NCBI GenBank assembly: GCA_946699065.1
Contig: CAMPDV010000090.1
Coordinates: 682,001-746,000 of the forward strand
From: Loxodes magnus
Taxonomy: Eukaryota > Ciliophora > Karyorelictea > Loxodida > Loxodidae
Direction: 5' to 3'
DNA length: 64,000 bases
Of the stretch, positions 33,409-45,989 are shown in pieces. Position 1 is the first letter of the stretch. Each line of letters starts with the position of its first letter. Position numbers and translations under genes: made by a program. The notes under the pieces were generated by a model. The model was not told the DNA's origin. It did not search any database and saw only the letters and a list, made by a program, of their open reading frames with translations.

Positions 33409-33660
33409 GGTTCGCCTTTTGGCTTTATCGAACCAACATAAAGGTTCAAATTTCTGTTTTTCTCTATAATACCACTTATAAATACTTTATTTTCCTCAGG
33501 GAAGGCTTGAAAGGGCGAGACTAAAATGGAATTATTTAACTCTCAAAGCGGAAAGCTTCTAAACAGTATTGGCGTTCAGTATTAACTGTGCTCTTTTACT
33601 TGCTCAAATGCGAACTACCAGAGTCAACAGTCAATTTCCAGCTGGCCTCCATTTTTTAAT
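33409..33660. other. GC-rich island, possible structured RNA or retroposon
   Basis: About 250 bp at roughly 45% GC in DNA near 15-20% GC. The left end forms a hairpin: GGTTCG pairs with CGAACC, with CC-TTTT-GG inside. It has no relation to the SINE or to the 27.2-kb units. The loop CGCCTTTT recalls U5 snRNA, but the rest does not match U5. Confidence 0.45.
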
Positions 33661-33985
33661 TTAAATTAAAGAATATTAGATTATATTTAATCTTTAAATG
33701 AATTAAATACTCTAATTTATTTTTAAAATAATTAAAAATGTCTAAATTAAAAACTTTAATACAAGAATTAATGCTAATTTGTTTCAAGATATAAAAAGAA
33801 CAAAAGTTATTAACAACAATTGATTAAAAATTTAAGAATTATAAAATTTACCATTAAAAAAATAATATAAATAAAAATAATAGTTAAGCTTATTATAAAT
33901 TATGCATTATAACTAGAAAGTTATAAAAATAAAAACAATAAATCAACATTTTAACTGAAAATTTCAGCTTAATTTTATTATAAAA

Positions 33986-34934
33986 ATGGATCAAGAAATT
34001 TAAAAATCCAGTAAATAGCATAATATAGTAAAAATCATTTTTCTTAGGAAAATTCTTAGAGAAAATTATAAAAATTGAAATTATAGCTTCTAAAAAATAG
34101 GTTTAGTAAATGTAAAATACGAAATATGCCCTAATTATGTTTATGATAACGATAAAGTTTATAAGACTTTTCTTATAATTCTTGCATCCTATTTGAGTAT
34201 AGTATAAAATAATAAAGAGTAGATAAATCCTAAAAGGAAATAGAATCTTTTAGTTCAAATTAGAAACGAGCTTTACAATTAAATGAAAACAATTTGATTC
34301 TTTCTGGTGGAGATTTCTTAAAAAGACTAACCTTTTACAAATTAGATAAATGTGATAAAGTGAAATTAAATTTTAAAGGGGAATGCATGGAGTTGCTTTT
34401 AACAAAGAATAAATGTTTTTTCTTAGTGGATTCTATTCTAATTCATGTAAATTGCTTAATCTAAAATAAGGATAAAATATAATCTAAATTTAAGATATGG
34501 CCTAAAATAATGAAAGATTATGAGGATTTGGAGTAAATATAAAATTACCTTATATTTATATTTTTGGAGGTGATCACTCTTAGTAAAATTACCTTAATAA
34601 AATAAGAAGATTTCAAATAAAAAGTAACCAATGAAAAGAAATAAACGATTGTTTACATGTTAAAAATACTACTATATCTTCTGGTTTACCTAGTAGACAA
34701 TTTATATTAGTTTATAACAACTGTAATAAAATTTTGAAAACTTAAATATTTGATTTATATAAAGAAAAATGTTATTAACATGGTAATGCTTTTATAGGAA
34801 ATGATTTATGTTTAGTAGCAAATCCTCTAAATTAATAAAATGTTGTATATCAGTTTAATCATACTTGTGATCTTTTTATTTACGAAGTTATAAAAGAAAT
34901 GTAGTCGAAAGAATTTATTTCATTAGAAAAATGA
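33986..34934 (+). pseudogene. kelch family A copy 5
   Basis: Starts MDQEIQKSSKQHN and carries the family A landmarks (KIGLVNVKYEICPN, NENNLILSGG, LPYIYIFGGDH) with TGA at 34,932-34,934. Two one-base deletions break the frame, one near codon 65 (TFLYNSC region) and one near the KCDKVK region. The LINE begins immediately downstream. Confidence 0.75.
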
Positions 34935-37153
34935 TAAAATTTTATATTAAATTTAAATAAAAAACTAAATCCTTATATACATCTTTAAATTATCTAAATA
35001 ATAACTTATACTATATTATCTTAGATAGTTAGAATTCAAAAGATATACCTTCAAATCCTAATTAAAATTCAAATAAAAATACCCTTTTATGGTAGTCAAA
35101 AATAACATAAACTTAAGATTCATTTTTGAATAATACTAATTAACAATTCTATTAAATTTCAAATAACGAAATTAGTCAGAAATAAAATAATATTACTAAT
35201 CCTGATAATTCAAATAATCATTATTTACCTAATCTTCAGAGCAAACAACCTTAAAATTAAACTGCTGATTTAAGAAATGTAATATAAAATCAAATAATTA
35301 ATTAGTCTAATGAGAACTTATTTACCTTAGAAATAAAAGAACTTAAACATAATATATAAAGACTAATAGATAAGAACCAATAATTAAATGAAATGCTAAT
35401 TAATATAAAAGCAAAATATGATTGAGATATTGAAACATTAATAAGTAACTAAGAAATATACAAAATATATTATAAAACTTATATAAATAAAATTTATTAG
35501 AAATATAAACAATTATAGAGCAATTTTTAGTCAATCAAATCTGATATATAGCAATATCACAAAAAAATGCTATCAAAATAACTAGTTCATAAAATTACTT
35601 AAACAAACTTCTCCACTTATTACAGTAACTAAATAGTTTAAACAGATGAAATAATTAGTATAGTTCAAGAAATTTAGATATAATAGAAAAACTATGAGAA
35701 TTAAGTCAATTCAAAAGATGAAATATAATCTAATTAAGAGATTCAAATTGAAGCCAATGCTAATTAAAGCTTTACTTAAGCTTAAATGATAGGAGCAAAT
35801 AATTCACTATGCCAAAACTTTAATAAAATTAGAAATTTTACTTAGATTGAAATAGATAACTTTCTAAATAAAATTTAGCTAGGATATCAATAGACTATAT
35901 TAGAATAGAACTAATATTTACTTCAACAAATTACCTAATAAAAAATAATAACCGAAATTTAACTCCAAGAGTTATATTCTTAATATTAAAAATTATAAAA
36001 CTAAAATAAGTAATTTATAGATTAAGAATAGAAAGCTTAAATGGAAATTTTAACTTTTAAAATCGAATTAGATAAGTAAAGATAATAAAACTATGAAATA
36101 AATATAGCTTTTCAAAATTAAATTCTATTAAAAAATAAGGAAATTCAAATGTATAAAGAATTATTTTAGAAGAAGTAATTTGTAGATGCATAAACTTAGA
36201 CATTATATGGAAATATTTAAACAAAGGATAGTATTATCTAAACAGATAATATAAATAAATAATAAACAGCTTTTTTGTGTCAAAAATTTACTCAAACAAA
36301 TATAATCAAGCAAGACAAGTTAATGTAAACTTAAAATAATTAATAGGAAGCATAAACTAATACTATTATAACATAACATAATAACTAATACTGTCAAATA
36401 AAATTGCCAGATGAAGATTTTGTTTTACTATAGCATTAATATCACTAACTCAACTTAAAATTCATTTAAAGTACCCAAAATATGTAGACACTAGAGATAA
36501 AAATAGAAGAGTTTTAAAAACTTAATTAAAATTTGAAAACAGATATATTTAATTATTCTACTAAAAGATGAAAAAAAGATTAATAAAACTAAACAGATTC
36601 GATCGATGCTATTTATCAGAATTAAACCTTATCTTCCAATATTAATCTTAATATTCTTAAAAGGAAACATGAAGAAGAAGATAAAACAATTCCGCCAGCA
36701 AAACGTATGAGTAAACATAATAATAAAAAAGAGTGCGATTAAATAATATGTTATTTCAATCTGACTAGTCTATAACTTTAAAAGTTTATTAAATCCGAAA
36801 CTTGGAGACGTCCATAGTACGAAATGTAAAATATATAAGGTAGATATGTCACAGTTACTTAAGATTTAGAATAAGGTACATGTGATAGTGTGAAAAGTAA
36901 AATTGACATAGATAGAAAGCTACTTAAAAAATATACGACGTAAGTAATATATATTTTGATACAATATTTTCATTAACATCCTTAGTATGGAAAAAGATTA
37001 GTACATATTTAGATTAACCAATAAGGATAGAAAAGCATTTGCATTTACGAAAGTGGTCTACCTGCAGGTTCGGAAAAAATTAGAAAGGACTAATAAATTT
37101 AAAAATAAAGATGGGACATATAAATATTAATGGAATAGCGAGCAAGTGCTTGA
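34931..37153 (+). CDS. LINE ORF1 protein
   Basis: One frame reads through from about 34,931 to TGA at 37,151-37,153 (up to about 740 codons; the true start is not defined). The product is Gln/Asn-rich with long predicted coiled-coil stretches, for example LEIKELKHNIQRLIDKNQQL, and repeated QTD or QTN motifs. A basic patch LKRKHEEEDK with PPAKRMSKHNNKK could be a nuclear signal. The C-terminal 110 residues look globular (SETWRRPQYEMQ, IQYFHQHPQYGKRLVHIQ, IYESGLPAGSEKIRKDQQ). No zinc knuckle is present, unlike the Gag-only elements. It overlaps ORF2 by 43 bp in a different frame. LINE ORF1 proteins usually bind the element RNA; that role is inferred. Confidence 0.65.
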
Positions 37154-40100
37154 ATATTGAAGAATTTATCAGAGATAACAGTATAGATATTTTATCAATA
37201 AACGAAACCTGATAAAAAGATGACTTTCCTCCAATATTGATAAATGGATTTAAAACATATTTTAAGAACTCAGGAAAAGGAGGAGGTGTATGCTTAATTG
37301 TAGGAGAAGAATTTAATAGCACAGAAATACATATATAAGTTGAAAAAGAAATAAATAGATTCATAACAATTAAACTGGATAATATTTTAATCATGTCCTG
37401 TTACATGCCTGATAATGGAAAAAGTTAAGATTTTAAAGATTTAGCTTATGAACAACTAAATACATTGCTGAATTTATATAATGATAATCCACATATACTA
37501 ATGGGAGATTTCAATGCTCTTTTATAAGATTTCGGTGATAATCCTGAAAATGCTTATGATAATAACATTAGGCTATAAGAATTCTTACTATAAAACGATC
37601 TTGAGATAGTGAATGATAGCAACATTAATACATGTATTCACAAAGGAACAGGAAAAACGTATTGTAATGATTATATCATTATAAACAACCATTTGAACGT
37701 TAATTAGTTTGCAAATTTCACTGCTCATAATAATAGTTTATTTTCTGATCATATTCCAATCACTGTCTACTTTATCAATAATTCTATAGTATATTGGGAA
37801 AAGATAACTCAGAGACAATATAAAATAAATAGATTATAAGATGCAATAGATAGATAAAAATATTAAGAATCTTTCCTACAAACTTATCTAGAATTCTTTT
37901 AAATAGATTAAGATAATCTTGAAGATTAATATGAATGCATCAAAAGGAATATTTAAGACAATCCTGATCAAACATTAGGTTCGTTTATTCCAGACTCAAA
38001 TTATAACAAACTTCCTCGAGCTCTCACAAAGAAATATATAGAGGCAAAAAGAGCTAACTCAGAATATAAGGAAGCTCACGTAAAATTTGGAAGAATAAAC
38101 TAGCAAGTAACTAATCTTCATGAGGAAGCAAAACGACTTTGGAAAGACTTCAAGTATAATCTATGAAAATTTAAAAAGAACAAAGCAAAAAAGAAATTTC
38201 TACTTCTTAATGGAAATTCTAAGGAAATTTTTTCACAAGCTAAGAAAATTCTAAATCCTTTGAAGAGAAATACTATGAACTTTAATTAAGAAATCAAAAA
38301 TAAATTAATTGAATCATGGGAAAATTGTGTTTTTAACAAGCATTCTAATCTAACTCAAGAATAGATAAATCTTAGTAATTAAAAAATAGATAAAATATAC
38401 GATAATATTTAAGAAATTAAAGATTATCCACTCTCGTATTTGTAAGGATTTGATCTTTTTACCATAAAAGAAATATAAGAAATTATAAAAGAAATTCCGA
38501 ATGGAAAAGCAGCTGGTCCAGATGGAATAAAAGGCGAACTTCTGAAATATGGTAGATAATATTTATTAATAATTCTTCATTCTTTTCTGAATAATATGCT
38601 AAGACTTGGAAGAATCCCTTAGGAATTAAATATATCGGTGATAATTCCAATATTTAAAAAAGGAAATAAAGATGATTGGAAAAACTGACTACCTATTTCT
38701 CTTATTAATACTATTCTAAAACTATATGATAAAGCTTTAACAAAAAGAATATACAATCTGATTTATTAGAGAAATTTGATTCACCCTTCATAAATGGGAT
38801 TTATGAAAAACAGATAAACAACTTAATAAATTTGAATAATATAACAAATAATTGATAACTATCGGAAATGTGCTAAAGGTAAGACTAAATTGATAGCAAC
38901 GCTGATAGACGTTGAAAAAATGTTTGGCTCAATAGAAAGAAGACTCTTGTTTGATTAACTTAAGAGAGTTAAACTACCACTTGGAATAATAATAGCCTTA
39001 GAATCGTTTTATAAAAACCTAAATTCTTCATTTATCATAGATGGTAAGAGCACCAGAACTTTATAATTCAACAATGGAGTTATGTAAGGAAGTTCTCATG
39101 GACCAGTTTTAGCATTATTGTATTATGACATAGTAATTAGATATCTGGAAAGTAAAAGTAACTAATTGGGATTTAAATGCCAGGATTCAAGTATTAGCTT
39201 CGCTTGTAGAGGATGGGCAGATGATCTTATTTTTTATTCCAAATCTGCAAAGTAGATGTAGAATTTAATAAATGAATCAAATAAAGTTTTTGCATGAACA
39301 CATTTAAAGATTAATGTTACCAAATCCGAATGCATCTAATTTCTAAAGAAGAATCAGAAATAATAAATTTTAAATTTATAATTAGGAAATTAACCAATTA
39401 CTTAAAAAGAACAAGTAACATATTTAGGAGTTATTCTACATTAGAAGAAGAACTTAAATCCCCATTGCAAAGAAGTTGAATTTAAATATATAGCTGCAAT
39501 GAAGAAAGCTGTTTTTTAACTGATGAGATATAAGAATGTAACTCCTTGACATTTTAAAGCTTTATGTAGACTTTTTACATTACCTAAAGCAGAATATGGA
39601 GGAGACTTAGTACCATGAAGTATTCTAAAAGGAGTAACTGGAGTTCTGAACAGAATAGAATCAAGCATGAGATTAATTTCAAGAAAAGCTTTTTAAGTAG
39701 CAATTTCAACATTTAATGAATCATGTTATATAGACCTGAATTGATTACCCTTTAAGCACATTATGGCTATAAAATTCTTCAGATTCTACCATAAAATTAA
39801 ATAAGAAAGTACTGATTTTCCAAGACCAGCAATAGGCTCTCTTTTCATTAATATAAGGAAAAAAGGATTTCAATACTACGATTAAGTGTAGCAATTATCA
39901 GACCTTTATAATATCGATCTGCAGAATTAATAGAATAATACCAATCTTAAAACTTTTACTAAACATGTAAGAGAAAAAATACAACAATATTTCTACAAAG
40001 TAGCTACTAAAAAATTTATGAGGATGAAAACAGCTAAAGTATATACTGAATAATTTGGTAATCTTTAACAATTTCCACAAATTACTTATACGAAATTAAA

Positions 40101-40700
40101 CAAATAGTACAGACGAGAAATTATCAGTATATATAAACTTAGAACCTAAACTTATAATTTCCGTAAGTATCTTTAAGATCGTCATTACCCCATTGATAAT
40201 CCCTTTTGTATGTGTGGAGAGTATGAAACTTTCGAGCATATCTTTAAATGTGTGTACTATTCTAATATAATGAATTGATTATCGGAAAAGATCGGAAATT
40301 ATGACTTAAGGCGCCTTATACTATACGATCAAGAATACTAAACTCATTTTCAAGGTCTAAATTGGAGTATTTAGACTTATAGATCAAAATATTTCATAAG
40401 AAGCTAATGACAAGGATACTTGAGATTCTAGAAATGGAGAAAGCAAAAAAGGAAGAAGGTAAAGATGAATAGAAAGAAGAACTAATTAAAGAAAAATGAT
40501 GAGATGTAAACAAGATTAACAAACAATTTAAAAACATTTACTAACGTCTATAATTGAAAGAAGCAATTCTTGCAATTAAAGACATCAAAAAACTCTTTTA
40601 GTTTAAATTTAAATTTAAAGATAATTTTTTAAAGTATATAAACTGAAAATAATTGAAAAATTTTATAAATAAAATAAATTAATTAATTAATTAAATTATC
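34935..40700 (+). mobile_element. full-length LINE retrotransposon
   Basis: Contains overlapping ORF1 and ORF2, a short 3' untranslated region with AAAAAACTCTTTTAG, and a terminal TTAA-type repeat ending near 40,698. The exact 5' edge and target duplication could not be fixed; the left flank is the end of a kelch pseudogene. The last ~80 bp also occur in the right inverted-repeat arm near 45,900-45,975. Confidence 0.8.
37111..40557 (+). CDS. LINE ORF2: AP-endonuclease and reverse transcriptase
   Basis: Intact 1,148-residue polyprotein starting MGHININGIASK. The N-terminal AP-type endonuclease has NETW (W34 is TGA), MGDFNAL (131-137) and SDHIPI (Asp213, His214). The reverse transcriptase has AAGPDGIKGELL (Asp471), IIPIFKKGN, a WLPISLINTILKLYDK block, QMGFMKNRQTT, the catalytic DVEKMFGS (Asp600), GVMQGSSHGPVLALL, and WADDLIF (Asp704, Asp705), where most LINEs have YADD or FADD. 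LKINVTKSE and TYLGVILHQKK follow. The C-terminus has a zinc motif CMCGEYETFEHIFKC (Cys1033, Cys1035, His1043, Cys1047). All ligands and catalytic Asp are present, so activity is possible. TAA and TAG codons throughout act as Gln; terminal TGA is at 40,555. The layout suits the APE-type non-LTR retrotransposons. Confidence 0.9.
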
Positions 40701-41921
40701 GTGGTACCACTTTTATTTGGATCACCACGGAAGTTAAAGAAACCAAATTTATATGTTAATAATAGTCTAGAAATGATTCTAGCTTCATCTGGTCTCTTTG
40801 AATTTCTTGTGCTTCATCAAGTTCCTCTTCTAGCATATCTAATACCTACTAATTTGAGAGTTCAGGATCAATTTCTTCTAAAAGATCTCTTTAGAGTAAT
40901 TGAGCATCAATTATTATTTATTAAATTTTTATCTTTTTCGCTTGTTTATTTAATTACATTTCATCTGTATGTCTCTTTTTTGTATTTTTTAAGTTTTATT
41001 CTATCTATTTGTCAAATAAATTTCATTTTCTTTTTTCTACTTATAAAAATTTTATAAAATTAGCATAAAAAATACTAAAGAAATAAAATATATAGAATAG
41101 AAACATTAATATGTATAAAATAAGGATTATACAATTCATTATCTTTAGTCAACGTTTATGCTTTTATTCAAAAAGAAATCTCTAATTTTAAAAGAAATTG
41201 CCAATATAATCTAAAAATATATATTCGGGTATTTAAATATAGTAATCCTTTAAGATTTAATATCTAGAATAAAGAATTAGAAATTTTATCGCTTGAAATA
41301 TATTAAGAAAAAAATGATAATCATAGAGATATTTTAGAAGAATAATTTAAACTAAAAAAATATTTTTAAATATAGGAAATGTCGTTTATCATTTCATTCA
41401 TGCATTAAATTTTATATATGTGCTAAAACGTCGAAGTAACTATAATTTTTAAAATAAATTAACTAGAAAATTTAAATTTTCTTTAGTATAAAAGTAAATA
41501 ACTTTGATTTTTCTGATGATTTATTTAAAACTATTAGGGAATTAATAAACTATTTTTTTAGAGAAAAACATAAAAAAATTAATTAAATGCTAAAAGTTAA
41601 ACTTTTGATTAAATTTTTCTAGTCTAGATTAAAAAATAAAATATAAATTGTTACAGACTTTGTATAATAATTTATAATAATGATTTAGTTATTCTTATTA
41701 CTCATCATATTAAATATTTTATTACTTGTCTTATAATATATTTAGAGAAATTATCTTCTATATCTTGAAAAGAGCAGAGATATAACTCTTGTAAACTAAT
41801 TTATTTCTTTAATAACAAATAATTTATAGTATTTTATTTAAAATAAAATGGTATCTGAAATTAGACGATTTAAATACGTGTAAATGTGTGTATTTTATTT
41901 AAATACTTAAAATTTTTAATT
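40617..41921 (+). repeat. large inverted repeat, left arm
   Basis: Reverse complement of 44,780-45,975. It begins with the LINE 3' end and ends with a kelch B upstream box (41,870-41,908). It carries about 109 extra bases near 41,470-41,578 that are absent from the right arm. It then joins a kelch A fragment. Confidence 0.85.
40690..41060 (-). other. coiled-coil-like frame in the left arm
   Basis: The minus strand reads an acidic, Gln-rich frame (RDLLEEIDPELSNQQ, EEELDEAQEIQRDQMKLE) shared with 45,534-45,910. The hydrophobic plus-strand frame beginning MVPLLFGSPRK is its antisense. The arms differ by several amino-acid changes and show no clear constraint, so whether it is translated is unclear. 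Confidence 0.3.
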
Positions 41922-41924
41922 CGA

Positions 41925-42226
41925 TGAGAAGAATTAAAAGAATCTTTACTTATTGAAGATTCTACTATTTATCTGATTTACCAAGTAAATAATCTATTCT
42001 AATTTATAATAATTTAAATTGAGATTTGTAAACTTAAATATTTGATATAGTAAAAGAAAAACGTTATTAGCATGAAAACATTTTTGAAGGAAATAGTTTT
42101 TGTTTAACAGCAAATCCTTTATAGTAATAAAATTTTGTATATCAATTTAATGAAATTTGTGATCTTTTTATTTACGAAATAAAAAAAGGAGAGTGGTTCA
42201 AAACTTTTCTTTCGAGAGAAATTTGA
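41925..42226 (+). pseudogene. 3' fragment of kelch family A
   Basis: Only the C-terminal ~95 codons remain (FDIVKEKRY, FVYQFNEICDLFIYEIKKGE) with TGA at 42,224, plus an early frameshift. The 5' side is cut at the inverted-repeat junction. Confidence 0.75.
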
Positions 42227-42659
42227 TTTAAAATAAAAAATTAAAATTATTATCTTATAATATATTTAATCTTATTTTTATCTTTTAAACAATCAATAAT
42301 TTCAATTTCTTGTAATTTCAATTCTTCAAAATTTGATCTTTTTGCATTCTATTTGAATGTTTCATTTAATTTTGCTAATAGATTTCGAAGATTTTTTATA
42401 TTTAGGATATAAAAAATAAATAGTAGCAATTATTTTTTAAGAAACATTTTATAAAATTCGTTTTTTTAATGAATGCAAAATTTTACCTATATTTGCAGTG
42501 TTATAAACAAGTTATTTATCTTAAAATACAAATTTATTTTTATTTTCTAAAATCAGATACTTTTTAAATTTAATATTCATTTAATCATAATACTTAAAAA
42601 AATTTAAATTCTTGCTTGAAAAGATCTTTAATTAGAAATAATAAAGCTTTTATTATGAC
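42227..42659. other. AT-rich spacer
   Basis: A minus-strand stretch at 42,270-42,460 reads NLRNLLAKLNETFKQN and could be a small coiled-coil ORF, but nothing supports it. Confidence 0.35.
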
Positions 42660-43330
42660 TTAGGTACAAAGTAAAGAATGTTATTATTAGCTAATTAAAA
42701 TTATGATGAACCTCCAAGAAGAGACAAAAAACTAAGAAAGAAAATAAGAAATTAATGAAAAAGTTTAAAATTGCAGAGGAAGTAGAATTGAGACTTATGA
42801 TCTAAGAAAGTGACTTTAAAGCCTTCTGAAATATTTCAAAACTATAGCAGTTAATCTTAGATCTCGGAATAGAAGCAGAAAGAACTGAGCAGCAAGATAG
42901 AAAAAATAGAAGAAAATTAACAAAAATTGTATCGTTAAATGGAACTAAGAGAATAAGCGAATGGTACAATGATAATCAAAGAAGAATAAAAACAAAAATT
43001 CAGATTTAAAAAAGAAAAAAATTATTATTGCAACTTTCTAGCAATTCCATGGAAAAAGATGCTAGAAATATCAAAAATTCTAATAAGAGTACTGAAACTA
43101 CTAGAAGAAGTTGGGGAATAAAAAAAAGAAGCAACAATATAAAGACCAAAAAAGAAAGAAAATATTTTATTTCAGCAAATTTGAAAAAATAACGAGATGC
43201 AAGCAAGCACTTTTTAGGCAAAAAAATACCTCAAGGATCATATTTATAGCAAGGAGAAGAGTTTTAAAGATTTTGAAACAATTATATTAAGCCTCTAGAA
43301 TAATCTAAATACTGGTGGGAAAGAGGTTGA
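42660..43330 (+). pseudogene. Gag-like element (family C), degraded
   Basis: Contains MMNLQEETKNQERK, EEVELRLMIQESDFKAFWNI and LSSKIEKIEENQQKLYRQME, matching the element at 54.4-55.1 kb through at least two frameshifts. The knuckle position reads KNYYCNFLAIPWKKM, keeping one of four ligands. Confidence 0.65.
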
Positions 43331-43828
43331 AATACCTCCAAAAACGCCAAATATTTTTATTTCATTCTTATTGCGAATCCAATAACAGTTTAATTAGTGA
43401 CTTAAATTTTTTTTACTTTAAATTCATGGACACTTTTGTTAATAATGATTTAATTTATTTTCTTACAAGATATGACTTAAAATTTAGTGTGTTATCTGTC
43501 TATTGTTTTAATTTCATATATTTTAAGGATGTTGTATCTTTCTGCTTTTTTCTTTGGAATTTTTAATCTTTTTTATATAATTTTAAGATTATTTATTTTC
43601 AAATTTACTCATTTAAAAAAAGAACAAAAATTAAAATTATAGTATCATTAAAATTATATAAATATAATTTAAGCATAGATATTACTACTCTCTTAGTTTT
43701 TCTAAATCAAATTAAAATTTTAAAATAAATAAAATTATTATTTTACTTTATTTATTGAATTATCATTATAAAATACTCTTATTGATATTTTTTTTAATTA
43801 TAATTTAAATAATATAAGTTCAACTTTA

Positions 43829-44764
43829 TCAAATTCCAATTTTTCTCCACCCTTTGCTATTTAAATCGTAGCTGAATAAATTACTATTTGTATCGAATTG
43901 AAACACAGTGCTTCTACTTAAAACTGGCTTATAGGAATTAAGATCTTATACTGGAAATTATTCATTTAAATGCACGATTTTTTTTTAATCAAAAAATAAA
44001 GAGTCAAGATTGTAGTATCCATTACTAAATATAAAAAATGCTCTTTTATAAGGTATATAAATAGCTGAAGCAGTGGCAACCTTATCTAATTAAACTTCAC
44101 TTTTTTCTCATATATTTTAAGCTTTGTCATATATCTAAATTGTATTAAATGCTTAATAGTTTGAAAAACCACCAAACGTGCAAAGATAAGAAGCAGTTTA
44201 ATCACATCCAAAGTAACATATAGGTATTTCTATGGAATTAATTTTCTTGAAATTATTATTTTTCAAATTAAAAACTTCACATTCTAGCAAATATATTCAC
44301 TAGTTGTTTTAAAAATTTTGTCCTGAAATAATAAAAGCAAAGCAAGATTTGTCAAAATTAGTTCTATGAGTTCTTCTTCCTACTTACATTTAATATTCTA
44401 AATTTTTATTATTTAAATTATTAATTATAAATCTTCTTTCTTCTTCTTTTAAGCCACCTGAAACTAGCAGAGTATCATTATAAATTTGCTCTACACACTA
44501 AGTCAGCCCATCAGTAAAAGCATTTATAGTTTCATTTTAGACTTTATTATTACGAATTTAGTAAGTAAATTTATTGTTTGAATTCATTTTTATAGTAGAA
44601 ATAAAGTAGAAGTTTCTAGATTCTTTAAGATTAGAACAGAGTTCATATTTAGTAACTCCTATTCCGAATTTGCTGAATATAAAGATTCCATTATATTTTT
44701 GAGCTTTTCTTAAAAGTTTTCTTAGGAATAAAATCTTAATAATTTAGTTTTCTTACTAATACAT
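43829..44764 (-). CDS. kelch-repeat protein, family B copy 4 (intact)
   Basis: Intact 311-residue protein beginning MYQQENQIIKILFLRKLLRK, with KFGIGVTKYELCSN at about 45-58. Kelch segments: TLLVSGGLKEEERRF; LCTFGGFSNYQAFNTIQIYD with NIWEK; FFIFSNGYYNLDSLFFD; STVFQFDTNSNLFSYDLNSK. It ends GWRKIGI then TGA at 43,829-43,831. It differs from sisters in the first blade (GG followed by LKEE) and the last residues. It lies in the loop of the large inverted repeat, with its upstream box in the right arm at 44,793-44,830. No lesion was seen. Confidence 0.85.
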
Positions 44765-44779
44765 TTATTTTTATAAAGT

Positions 44780-45975
44780 AATTAAAAATTTTAAGTATTT
44801 AAATAAAATACACACAATTACACGTATTTAAATCGTCTAATCTCAGATACCATTTTATTTTAAATAAAATACTATAAATTATTTGTTATTAAAGAAATAA
44901 ATTAGTTTACTAGAGTTATATCTCTGCTCTTTTCAAGATATAGAAGATAATTTCTCTAAATATATTATAAGACAAGTAATAAAATATTTAATATGATGAG
45001 TAATAGAATAACTAAATCATTATTATAAATGATTATACAAAGTCTGTAACAATTTATATTTTATTTTTTAATCTAGATAAGAAAGATTTATTCAAAATTT
45101 AACTTTTAGCATTTAATTAATTTTCTAGTTAATTTATTTTAAAAATTATAGTTACTTCGACGTTTTAGCACATATATAAAATTTAATGCATGAATGAAAT
45201 GATAAACGACATTTCCTATCTTTAAAAATATTTTTTTAGTTTAAATTATTCTTCTAAAATATCTCTATTATTATCATTTTTTTCTTAATATATTTCAAGC
45301 GATAAAATTTCTAATTCTTTATTCTAGATATTAAAACTTAAAGGATTACTATATTTAAATACCAGAATAAATATTTTTAGATTATATTGGCAATTTCTTT
45401 TAAATTTAGAGATTTCTTTTTGAATAAAAGCATAAACGTTGACTAAAGATAATGAATTGTATAATCCTTATTTTATACATATTAATGTTTCTATTCTATA
45501 TATTTTATTTCTTTAGTATTTTTTATGCTAATTTTATAAAATTTTTATAAGTAGAAAAAAGAAAATGAAATTTATTTGACAAATAGATAGAATAAAACTT
45601 AAAAAATACAAAAAAGAGACATACAGATGAAATGTAATTAAATAAACAAGCGAAAAAGATAAACATTTAATAAATAATAATTGATACTCAATTACTCTAA
45701 AGAGATCTTTTAGAAGAAATTGATCCTGAACTGTCAAATTAGTAGGTATTAGATACGCTAGAAGAGGAACTTGATGAAGCACAAGAAATTCAAAGAGACC
45801 AGATGAAGCTAGAATTATTTCTAGCCAATTATTAACATATAAATTTGGTTTCTTTAACTTCCGTGGTGATCCAAATAAAGGTGGTACCACGATAATTTTA
45901 TTAATTTATTAATTTATAAAATTTAAAAATTTTTCAATTATTTTCAGTTTATATACTTTAAAAAATTATCTTTAC
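44780..45975 (-). repeat. large inverted repeat, right arm
   Basis: Reverse complement of 40,617-41,921, leaving a loop of about 2.86 kb. It includes the LINE 3' end at its outer edge and kelch B upstream DNA at its inner edge. Confidence 0.85.
44793..44830 (-). promoter_or_regulatory. conserved upstream box of kelch family B
   Basis: Minus-strand TAAATACGTGTAATTGTGTG plus TATTTTATTTAAATACTT, about 30 bp before the ATG at 44,764. Confidence 0.5.
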
Positions 45976-45989
45976 TAGAGCTTTTTATA

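Noticed and set aside
33409..33440. U5 snRNA loop (CGCCTTTT)
   Set aside because: The bases after the loop and the flanking stems do not match U5, and no Sm site was evident.
37080..37394. Minus-strand ORF of 104 codons
   Set aside because: Antisense to the LINE endonuclease start, where the plus strand carries conserved motifs.
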